Assembly (NCBI GenBank): GCA_016708825.1
Contig: JADJEZ010000002.1
Coordinates: forward strand, 186,001-250,000
Origin: Betaproteobacteria bacterium
GTDB taxonomy: Bacteria; Pseudomonadota; Gammaproteobacteria; Burkholderiales; Usitatibacteraceae
Length of the DNA stretch: 64,000 bases
Direction of reading: 5' to 3'
The notes under the pieces were generated by a model. It worked only from the letters and a program-made list of their open reading frames with translations, had not been told where the DNA came from and searched no databases. The stretch's first letter is position 1, and each line of letters starts with the position of its first letter. This document shows positions 57,063 through 64,000 of the stretch, piece by piece. Made by a program: the position numbers and the translations under genes.

Positions 57063-58106
57063 GGTCGTCTCCGGGTGCGGTCTTCCCGCGGGCGAGGCGT
57101 GCGATCTCGTCGAGGCGGCGGATCTGCGCCGCGTTCCTGAGCCAGTCGGCGTGCGGCATCATCGGCAGGCTCGCCGAATAGGTGCCCGGCCGGGTGATCG
57201 ACTTCGAAACCAGCGTCATCGCCGTCACCGTCACGCCGTCGCAGACGGTGAGGTGGCCGACGAAGCCGACGGCGCCTCCGATCATGCAGTGGCGGCCGAT
57301 CACCGTGCTGCCCGCGATGCCGGTGCAGCCGGCGATCACGGTGTGGGCGCCGATCCGGCAGTTGTGCGCGACCTGCACCTGGTTGTCCAGCTTCACGCCC
57401 TCCTCGACCACGGTGTCGCCGAGCGATCCGCGGTCGATCGTGGTGTTGGCCCCGACTTCGACGTCGTCGCCGAGCACCGCGCGCCCGACCTGCGGGATCT
57501 TCACCCACGCGCCTGCGTCCGGCGCCATGCCGAAGCCATCGGCGCCGATGACCGCGCCGGGGTGCAGGATGCAGCGCGCGCCCACCACGCAAGCGTCGCA
57601 GATCGTGACACGCGGGTAGAGACGCGTGTCGTCGCCGACCTCGGCCGCCTCGCCCACGAAGGAGCCGGCCCCGATGATCGCGCGTTCGCCCACGCGCGCG
57701 CGCGCCCCGATGACCGCTCCCGCGGCGATCTCGGCCGAGGCGGCCACGGTCGCCGACGGGTCGACCACGGCGGCCGGATGCACGCCCGCCACGGCGGCGC
57801 GCGGCGGATGGAAAAGGGCCACCACGCGCGCGTAGTACGCGTAGGGATTGTCGGCGACGATGCGCGCGACGGAAGTCGCTTCGCGGTCCACGGGTCCACG
57901 ATCACGGCGCCGGCCCGCGTCTTGCCGAGCTTCGCGCGGAAGCGCGGGTTGGCGAGGAAGCTCAATTCCCCCGGCCCGGCTTCGTCGAGCGAATTCACGC
58001 CCGAGACGGTGAGCGCGCCGTCGCCCGCCACCTCGCCGCCGAGGCGCCGCACGATCTCGGCGAGGGTGAGGGTGAACTGCCCAGGGGCAGTGCTTTCGGG
58101 GGGCAA
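57043..58106 (-). CDS. lpxD: UDP-3-O-acylglucosamine N-acyltransferase, one frameshift
   Basis: Third lipid A step. The N-terminal uridine-binding domain (FTLTLAEIVRRLGGEVAG, SLDEAGPGELSFLANPRF) starts at a TTG. Near 57893 the frame changes (AVIVDP to DREATSVARIVADNPYAYYA). The beta-helix continues with PGAVIGADGFGMAPDAGAW, TTIDRGSLGDTVVEEGVKLD, NQVQVAHNCRIGAHTVI (catalytic His) and IGRHCMIGGAVGFVGHL. As lpxD is normally essential, the break is most simply a missing base in the assembly. It lies between skp and fabZ. Confidence 0.92.
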
Positions 58107-58122
58107 GGGCGGCCTCGCGCGG

Positions 58123-58617
58123 CTATCGATCCGCGAGCGCCTTGATGACCTTGTCGGTGATGTCTATGCGGGAGCTCGCGAACACCGCCTCCTGCACGAC
58201 CAGGTCGAACTTCTCGGCCTCGGCGATCTGGTTGATCGCGCGGGTGGCGCGCTCCTGGACCTGGGCGAGTTCCTCGTTCCTGCGCAGGTTCAGGTCCTCG
58301 CGGATTTCGCGCTGCAGGCGCTGGAAGTTGCGGCTCACGTCGGCGAGCGCGCGCTCCTTCTCGCGGCGGGCGGCCTCCGGCAGGAGCACGCTGTCCTTCT
58401 CGAGCTCGGCCTGCAGGTCGCGGCCCTGCTTCTCCAGCTTGGCGAGCTCGGCGTTCCTCGCCGTGAACTCGCGCTCGAGCTTCTGCTGGGCGCGCCGGGC
58501 CGGTGCGGCCTCGCGGAACACGCGCTCGGTGTTCACGAACCCGATCTTCACCTCCGCGGCGAGGCTTCCGAGCGCCATCGCGCCCAGTGCCGCCGCCAGT
58601 GCCTTGCGCCAGTCCAT
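58123..58617 (-). CDS. skp: OmpH/Skp family periplasmic chaperone
   Basis: 164 residues with a signal peptide (AALGAMALGSLAAEV). The OmpH pattern follows: KIGFVNTERVFREAAPARRA and QQKLEREFTARNAELAKLEK, then the long charged coiled-coil arms and a C-terminal FDLVVQEAVFASSRIDITDK. It escorts unfolded outer-membrane proteins to BamA, encoded just upstream in the operon. Confidence 0.95.
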   Translation of the reverse strand: MDWRKALAAALGAMALGSLAAEVKIGFVNTERVFREAAPARRAQQKLEREFTARNAELAKLEKQGRDLQAELEKDSVLLPEAARREKERALADVSRNFQRLQREIREDLNLRRNEELAQVQERATRAINQIAEAEKFDLVVQEAVFASSRIDITDKVIKALADR

Positions 58618-58636
58618 GGTCGGTGCTCCGCGTGTC

Positions 58637-60934
58637 CTAGAAGATCCTGCCCAGCTGGAACTGGAAGCGTTCGAGCCGGTCGTTTTCCTTCGTCCGGAAG
58701 GGCGCGCTGAACGAGAACTTGAGCGGGCCCACGGGCGAATCCCAGCTCACCGCGATGCCCGCCGAGGCGCGAATGTCCGAGGCGCTCACCTTCTCGCCCA
58801 CGCCCCAGACGCTGCCGGCGTCGAGGAAGGTGGAAAGGCGCACGCTCTTGTCCTTCACCCCGGGCATCGGGAAGAGGAACTCGAGGTTCGCGATGGCGCG
58901 GCGGTTGCCGCCGATCACGTCGCCGTTCAGGTCGCGCGGCCCCAGCGACGCCGCCTCGAAGCCGCGCACCGAGCCCACGCCGCCGGCGTAGAAGTTCTTG
59001 AAGAAGGGCAGCGCCTTGCCGCCGTAGCCGTCGGCGTAGCCGAATTCCGCGTTGGCGAGGAAGGTGAGCCAGCCCGGCCATTCCGGGGTCCACAGGAACT
59101 GCTGCTGCGCGGATGCGCGGTAGTACTTGAGGTCGCCGGGGGGGATGCCCACTTCGAGGGCGAAGTCGCTGAGCCAGCCCTTGGTCGGGTAGGTGAGGCT
59201 GTCGCGCGTGTCCCGCGAATAACCCAGGTTGGTGCGCAGGGTGTCCGTGCGCTCGCCGAAGACGTTCACGAAGTCCAGGTAGCGCGGCGGCGTCGAGAAC
59301 GGATCGAGCTTCAGGCGCGTGTTCTCGAGCGTGAAGCCGACGCGGACCGTGTCGTACTCCGTGATCGGCACGCCGAAGCTCACGCCCGCGCCCGTCGACG
59401 TCGTCTGGTAGGCGGTGAGCGCGAGGGACGACGTGTCCACGTCGCGGCGGAAGATGTCGATGCCGGCCGCGATGCCGTCGATGGTCCAGTAGGGGTCGAT
59501 GAACGAGACCGAGTAGACCTTGTTCACCGCGCCGTTGTTGATCTGGAAGGCGAGCTGGTTGCCGGAGCCGAAGATGTTGGCCTGGGAGACGGAAGCCGAC
59601 ACTGTGAGCTTGTCGGCCTGGGAGTAGCCGAGGCCGAAGTTCAAGCTGCCGGTGTTCTTCTCGGTGACGGTCACCACGGCATCGACCTGGTCCGCGGTTC
59701 CGGCCACGGCCGGGGTCTCGATGTTGACCTCGGAGAAGTACCCCGTGCGCTGCAGGCGCTCCTTGGAGCGCGCGATCTTCTCGAGCGAATACCAGGAGCC
59801 CTCGAGCTGGCGAAGCTCCCGGCGGATCACCGCGTCCTGGGTGCGCGAGTTGCCCACGATGTTCAGGCGCCGCACGTAGACGCGCCGGCCGGGATCGACG
59901 AAGAAGGTGAAGCTCGCCACGCGCTTGTCGCGGTCCACGTCCGGGACCGGGTTCACGTTGGCGAAGGAATAGCCGTCGTTGCCGAGGCGGTCCGTGATGC
60001 GCTTCACGCTGTCGATGATCTTCTCGCGCGAGAACGTGTCGCCCGCGCGCAGGGAGACGAGCTCCCGCAGCTCCCGCTCGGCCACAATCAGGTCGCCGCC
60101 GAACTTGACCTCGCCCAGCCGGTAGACCGGGCCCTCGGTGATCGCGATGGTGATGAAGATCTTCTCGCGGTCCGGCGTGATGGAGACCTGCGTCGAGTCG
60201 ATCGAGAACTCGAGGTAGCCGCGGTTCAGGTAGAAGGAACGAAGCGTTTCGAGATCCGCGGTGAGCTTCTGCTTGGAGTACTGGTCGTCCTTGGTGATCC
60301 AGGTGAGCCAGCCCGGCGTGGTGAGCTGCATCGAGCGCAGGAGGCTCCTCTCGGAGAAGTCCTTCGCGCCGATGATGTTGATGTCGGAAATGCGCGTGAT
60401 CTCGCCCTCGTCGATGTCGAAGCGCAGCGACACGCGGTTCCTCTCGAGGGGGGTGACCGTCGTCTTCACCGTCGAGGAATAAAAGCCCCGCGACGTGTAC
60501 TGGCGCTTCAGCTCCTTTTCCGCGCGGTCGAGGAGCGACTTGTCGTAGATCTTGGCTTCCGCGATGCCCGCCTGTTTCAGGCCGTCCTTCAGGTTGTCCT
60601 TGGTGAACTCCTTCGCGCCCTCGATCTCGATCACCGAGATGGCGGGGCGTTCCTGCACGAAGACGATCAGCACGTCGCCTTCGGCCTCCAGCCGCACGTC
60701 CGAGTAGAAGCCGGTCGCGTAGAGCGCCTTCACCGCCCGCACGGACTTGTCGTCGTCGAGCCTCTCGCCGACCTTCACGGGCAGGTAGGAGAAGACCGTC
60801 CCGGCATCCGTGCGCTGGACGCCCTCGACGCGGATGTCCTTCACCACGAAGGGCTGGATGGCCAGCGCCGGAAGCGACGCGGTGAGCGCGCAGGCGATCG
60901 CGAGGCGCAGGGGGCGGAAGCGGGGATTTTTCAA
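58637..60934 (-). CDS. bamA: Outer-membrane protein assembly factor BamA
   Basis: 765 residues. The signal peptide ends at LPALA. Five POTRA domains follow (VKDIRVEGVQRTDAGTVFSY, ISVIEIEGAKEFTKDNLKDG and ITRISDINIIGAKDFSE among them). The 16-strand barrel carries the conserved VGSVRGFEAASLGPRD loop and ends FQFQLGRIF with terminal phenylalanine. The start is a TTG codon (KNPRFRPLRLA), a weak initiation for an abundant protein. It lies between rseP and skp, as expected. Confidence 0.97.
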   Translation of the reverse strand: MKNPRFRPLRLAIACALTASLPALAIQPFVVKDIRVEGVQRTDAGTVFSYLPVKVGERLDDDKSVRAVKALYATGFYSDVRLEAEGDVLIVFVQERPAISVIEIEGAKEFTKDNLKDGLKQAGIAEAKIYDKSLLDRAEKELKRQYTSRGFYSSTVKTTVTPLERNRVSLRFDIDEGEITRISDINIIGAKDFSERSLLRSMQLTTPGWLTWITKDDQYSKQKLTADLETLRSFYLNRGYLEFSIDSTQVSITPDREKIFITIAITEGPVYRLGEVKFGGDLIVAERELRELVSLRAGDTFSREKIIDSVKRITDRLGNDGYSFANVNPVPDVDRDKRVASFTFFVDPGRRVYVRRLNIVGNSRTQDAVIRRELRQLEGSWYSLEKIARSKERLQRTGYFSEVNIETPAVAGTADQVDAVVTVTEKNTGSLNFGLGYSQADKLTVSASVSQANIFGSGNQLAFQINNGAVNKVYSVSFIDPYWTIDGIAAGIDIFRRDVDTSSLALTAYQTTSTGAGVSFGVPITEYDTVRVGFTLENTRLKLDPFSTPPRYLDFVNVFGERTDTLRTNLGYSRDTRDSLTYPTKGWLSDFALEVGIPPGDLKYYRASAQQQFLWTPEWPGWLTFLANAEFGYADGYGGKALPFFKNFYAGGVGSVRGFEAASLGPRDLNGDVIGGNRRAIANLEFLFPMPGVKDKSVRLSTFLDAGSVWGVGEKVSASDIRASAGIAVSWDSPVGPLKFSFSAPFRTKENDRLERFQFQLGRIF

Positions 60935-60940
60935 GGCGGG

Positions 60941-62311
60941 TCAGCCCGTGAGGAGCCGGTTGATGTCGTTGTAGAAGGCGAAGAACGTGAGCCCGGCGAG
61001 GATCGCGAGACCGACGCGCTGGCCGATTTCCATCGTGCGCTCGGACACGGGAGATCCCTTCACGATCTCGGCCGAATAGTACACCAGGTGCCCCCCATCG
61101 AGCAGCGGGATGGGCAGGAGATTCAGCACCCCGAGGCTCACGCTCACGAGCGCGAGGAACCCCGCGAAGGACACCCAGCCGCGCTGCGCGGACTGCCCCG
61201 CGTAGTCGGCGATCGTGATGGGGCCGGAAAGATTCTTCCACGACACCTCGCCCAGCAGCATCTTGCCGAGCATCTTCAGGCTGAATACCGAGAGATCCCA
61301 GACGCGGTGCAGCGCCTTCGGCACCGCGGCAAGCGGGCCGTGGCGCACGGTGGTTGCCATGCGCTCCCAGGCGCTGCGCACCTCGGGGCCCGGCTCGACC
61401 TTGAGGAGCCCGATGCGCGCCTCGCCCTCGCCCACCGCCTCGGGGACCGCGGAAATCGTGATCTGCGTGCCGGCGCGCTCGACGTCGATGGAAAGCATCT
61501 GTCCCGCCGAGGCGCGCACGCGCGCCGTGAACTGCCCCCAGGTGGCCACGGGAACGCCGCCGATGGCGACGATCAGGTCGCCTTCGCGAAGCCCGGCGCG
61601 ATCGCCCGCGCCGCCGGGGACCACGCGCCCGAGGGTGGCGGCCACCTGCGGCGTATGGCTCCTCAGGCCGAGCTTCTGCAGGAAGTCGCGGTCGAGGTCG
61701 TCCCTGGAAAGCGACGACAGGTCGAGCGAACGCGTGCCGCGCTCTCCGCGCCCGCCCTCGATCTCGAGCGCCACGGCACCCCCGCGCACCGCCTCCTGGA
61801 GCAGCAGCCAGCGGACGTCGGTCCACGTGGCCGTGGGCTCGCCGCCGACGGCGCGGATCATGTCGCCGTCGGCGAGTCCCGCCGCCGCGGCCGCCGTGGC
61901 CCGGGGCGGCTCTCCGACGATCGGCTTCACGCCGGGCAGCCCGGTCACGAAGAGCGCCCAGTAGAGGAGGAACGCCGCGAGGAAGTTCGCCGCGGGCCCG
62001 GCGAGCACGACCGCGATCCGCTTGCCCACGGGCTGCAGGTCGAACGCGCGGTGGCGCTCGGCGGGAGCCACCTCGACTTCCCGCGAGTCGAGCATCTTCA
62101 CGTAGCCGCCGAGCGGGAAGGCCGCGATCACCCACTCGGTGCTGTCGCGGCCGAGGCGGCGGATCCACAGGGGGCGGCCGAAGCCCACGGAGAAGCGCAG
62201 GATCTTCACGCCGGAGAGCCGCGCCACGGCGTAGTGGCCCCATTCGTGGACCACCACGAGGAGCCCCACGGTGACGAGGAAGGAAGCGATCGTGTAGAGG
62301 GCGCCGGACAT
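60941..62311 (-). CDS. rseP: RIP metalloprotease RseP (site-2 protease)
   Basis: 456 residues of an inner-membrane protease that cuts RseA to release sigma-E. The zinc site VVVHEWGHYAVARLSGVKIL and the LNLLPIPLLDGGHLVYY motif are present, with two PDZ domains between (GLADGDMIRAVGGEPTATW, AGLREGDLIVAIGGVPVATW). Four membrane segments are visible. It stops seven bases before the bamA start and is co-transcribed. Confidence 0.97.
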   Translation of the reverse strand: MSGALYTIASFLVTVGLLVVVHEWGHYAVARLSGVKILRFSVGFGRPLWIRRLGRDSTEWVIAAFPLGGYVKMLDSREVEVAPAERHRAFDLQPVGKRIAVVLAGPAANFLAAFLLYWALFVTGLPGVKPIVGEPPRATAAAAAGLADGDMIRAVGGEPTATWTDVRWLLLQEAVRGGAVALEIEGGRGERGTRSLDLSSLSRDDLDRDFLQKLGLRSHTPQVAATLGRVVPGGAGDRAGLREGDLIVAIGGVPVATWGQFTARVRASAGQMLSIDVERAGTQITISAVPEAVGEGEARIGLLKVEPGPEVRSAWERMATTVRHGPLAAVPKALHRVWDLSVFSLKMLGKMLLGEVSWKNLSGPITIADYAGQSAQRGWVSFAGFLALVSVSLGVLNLLPIPLLDGGHLVYYSAEIVKGSPVSERTMEIGQRVGLAILAGLTFFAFYNDINRLLTG

Positions 62312-62331
62312 GGGTTCGATTCTCGCCGATT

Positions 62332-63531
62332 TCAGCCGGCGGGGCGCCCGAGGCGGGAAATCTCCCGGCGGGCCGCCTCCCGAGCTTCGCGGTCGGCTGC
62401 CCATGCGGTCTCGAGCGAGTCGAGGGCTTCGACAGCGGTGGCGGCCAGGACGTTCTCGATGACCGCCGCGATGGCGGTGAAAGGGAGCGCGCCGGCGAGG
62501 AAGCTCTCCACGGCGACCTCGTTGGCGGCATTGAGGATGGCCGGCGCCGTGCCGCCGCGCTCGAGCGCGGCGAAGGCGAGCCCCACGCAGGAAAGCGCTG
62601 CGTCGACGCGGCCGAACTCGAGCCCGCCCAGGGTGGTGAAGTCCACCGGGGCCACGCCCGCGTCGATCCGCTCCGGCCAGGCGAGCGCGCAGGCGATGGG
62701 CGTGCGCATGTCCGGGGCGCCCAGTTGCGCGATGACGGACCCGTCGCGGTACTCGACCATGGAGTGGACCACGCTCTGCGGATGGACCACGACCTCGATC
62801 GCCTCGCGGGGCGCGCCGAAGAGCCAGAACGCCTCGATCACCTCGAGGCCCTTGTTCATCATGGTGGCCGAATCGACGGAGATCTTGCGGCCCATGACCC
62901 AGTTGGGATGCGCACAGGCCTCGTCGGGGGTGACCCGCGCCAGCCGCTCCGGCGTGGCCGTGCGGAACGGGCCGCCCGAGGCGGTGAGGAGGATCCGCCG
63001 CACGCCCGCGCGACCCGCCTCGCCGGCGCGTCCGCAGGCGAAGCCGCGCGGCAGCGACTGGAACACCGCCGAGTGCTCGCTGTCGACGGGCAGCAGTGTT
63101 CCGCCGCCTTGCGCGAGCGCGGCGAGGAAGAGCGAGCCGGAGACGACGAGCGCCTCCTTGTTGGCGAGCAGCACGTGCTTGCCGGCGCGCGCGGCGGCGA
63201 GCGTTCCCGGCAGGCCCGCGGCACCGACCACGGCGGCGACGACGGCGTCGGCTTCCGGGAGCGCGGCCACGCGCTCGAGCGATTCCGGCCCCGCCAGCAC
63301 CTCGGTGGCCACGCCCTTCGCGCGCAGGCTCGCCCGCAGGGCCTCGGCGGCGGCAAGGTCCGCTACCGCCGCGTAGCGAGGCGCGAACCGCTCGCACTGC
63401 GCTGCGAGTTTCTCGTGGCTCGACCGCGCCGCAAGCGCCACGACCTCGAAGCGGTCGGGGTGGCGCGCCACGACGTCGAGCGTGCTCTCCCCGATCGACC
63501 CGGTGGACCCGAGGATGGTCAGCCTCTTCAT
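62332..63531 (-). CDS. dxr: 1-deoxy-D-xylulose 5-phosphate reductoisomerase
   Basis: 399 residues. It forms 2-C-methyl-D-erythritol 4-phosphate in the MEP isoprenoid pathway using NADPH. LTILGSTGSIGESTLDVVAR is the cofactor site. VLLANKEALVVSG, LPVDSEHSAVFQ, LTASGGPFR, MGRKISVDSATMMNKGLEVI and VVVHPQSVVHSMVEY hold the metal- and substrate-binding residues. The ATG overlaps the cdsA stop by four bases. Confidence 0.97.
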   Translation of the reverse strand: MKRLTILGSTGSIGESTLDVVARHPDRFEVVALAARSSHEKLAAQCERFAPRYAAVADLAAAEALRASLRAKGVATEVLAGPESLERVAALPEADAVVAAVVGAAGLPGTLAAARAGKHVLLANKEALVVSGSLFLAALAQGGGTLLPVDSEHSAVFQSLPRGFACGRAGEAGRAGVRRILLTASGGPFRTATPERLARVTPDEACAHPNWVMGRKISVDSATMMNKGLEVIEAFWLFGAPREAIEVVVHPQSVVHSMVEYRDGSVIAQLGAPDMRTPIACALAWPERIDAGVAPVDFTTLGGLEFGRVDAALSCVGLAFAALERGGTAPAILNAANEVAVESFLAGALPFTAIAAVIENVLAATAVEALDSLETAWAADREAREAARREISRLGRPAG

Positions 63532-64000
63532 GGAAACGTGAGCAGCAGCGCGGCCACGGGCAGCACCGGCATGAGGGCGTCGACGCGGTCGAGGACACCG
63601 CCGTGCCCGGGAAGCAGCCCGCTCGAATCCTTGCGGCCCGCCCCGCGCTTCATCCACGACTCGAACAGGTCGCCCTCCACGGAGAGCACCGCGAGGGCGA
63701 GCATCGCAAGCGCGGTGAGCCAGGGGCCGAATGACTCGAGGAGTGCGGCGGCCGTCCCCGGGTGCGTGCGCGCCCAGGCGCCCAGGGCTGCCCCGTAGAC
63801 GAGCACGCCCAGCAGGGCCCCGGCAACGCCTTCGCGGGTTTTTCCGGGGCTGATGGATGGCGCGAGCTTGCGGCGGCCGAAGCGGCGCCCGGCGAAATAG
63901 GCCGAGATGTCGGCCACCCACACGAGGGCGGCCACGCCAAGCAGCAGCCAGGGGCCCGCTTCGCGCAGCACCACGAACGCGGACCACATCGGCCAGATCG
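63528..64000 (-). CDS. cdsA: Phosphatidate cytidylyltransferase (C-terminal part, cut by window end)
   Basis: Makes CDP-diacylglycerol for phospholipid synthesis. The visible part has membrane segments (PWLLLGVAALVWVADISAYF) and the signature spread over GRRFGRRKLAPSISPGKTRE, LSVEGDLFESWMKRGAGRKD and SSGLLPGHGGVLDRVDALMP with its catalytic aspartates. The frame is open to the window edge. The stop overlaps the dxr start. Confidence 0.95.
   Translation of the reverse strand, partial: IWPMWSAFVVLREAGPWLLLGVAALVWVADISAYFAGRRFGRRKLAPSISPGKTREGVAGALLGVLVYGAALGAWARTHPGTAAALLESFGPWLTALAMLALAVLSVEGDLFESWMKRGAGRKDSSGLLPGHGGVLDRVDALMPVLPVAALLLTFP

Noticed and set aside
58142..63376. A 1744-codon open frame antisense to skp, bamA, rseP and dxr
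   Set aside because: High GC content leaves long stop-free frames opposite real genes. The translation is low-complexity Arg/Ala/His-rich with no domain, and the sense genes are unmistakable.

Overview
The window is high-GC chromosomal DNA, best explained as a betaproteobacterium (Burkholderiales-like). The evidence is the gene order cdsA-dxr-rseP-bamA-skp-lpxD-fabZ-lpxA-lpxB-rnhB-rRNA methylase at the right end, the divergent ppsA/ppsR pair, the LPS and outer-membrane machinery of a diderm, and secreted proteins carrying DLWWN-type repeats. Nothing marks a plasmid, phage or integrated element.

Layout. 1-8 kb: end of an outer-membrane barrel protein, PrsW protease, rlmJ, tRNA-Ser(GCU), a prolyl oligopeptidase and lysC both broken by many frameshifts, an unrecognised secreted protein, tRNA-Ser(UGA) and a disrupted second tRNA-Ser copy. 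8-15.4 kb: a BI-1 membrane protein, then a minus-strand overlapping operon of beta-propeller, polysaccharide deacetylase, fatty acid hydroxylase-family protein, secreted trypsin-like protease and rlmD. 15.4-22 kb: a Nudix hydrolase, then the Lhr-Core helicase/PdeM DNA-repair pair with a histone deacetylase-family protein and a phosphatase lipoprotein. 22-28 kb: J-like membrane protein, a GspE/PulE ATPase with a degenerate P-loop, a peptide-binding protein and a divergent M81 peptidase. 27.9-32.5 kb: a tightly overlapping LysR-CDF transporter-APH kinase-enolase-like operon with a palindromic operator candidate at its head. 32.5-34.5 kb: acetoacetyl-CoA synthetase. 34.6-42.4 kb: a minus-strand run of exported repeat proteins and a CsgG-like lipoprotein behind a SARP/AAA/TPR regulator. 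42.5-49.8 kb: pcp, 3-hydroxybutyrate dehydrogenase, GNAT, ppsA/ppsR and a GDSL autotransporter. 49.8-54 kb: DUF2007, a patatin type Vd autotransporter, a queuosine-precursor transporter and a TrmH-family methylase. 54-64 kb: the rnhB-lpx-bam-dxr-cdsA cluster.

How the genes work together. The right end supplies lipid A (lpxA, lpxB, lpxD), outer-membrane protein assembly (bamA, skp), envelope-stress proteolysis (rseP), phospholipid (cdsA) and isoprenoid (dxr) precursors. ppsR controls ppsA by reversible phosphorylation. Acetoacetyl-CoA synthetase and 3-hydroxybutyrate dehydrogenase fit PHB or ketone-body turnover. The best candidates for an undescribed system are the exported-repeat-protein locus at 34.6-42.4 kb and the LysR-CDF-APH-enolase-like operon.

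Quality. About 20 genes, including the normally essential lysC and lpxD, read through only if single-base indels are corrected, often in G/C runs. I interpret most of these as consensus errors of a draft assembly, not gene decay. The run from about 27.9 to 42.5 kb reads cleanly.
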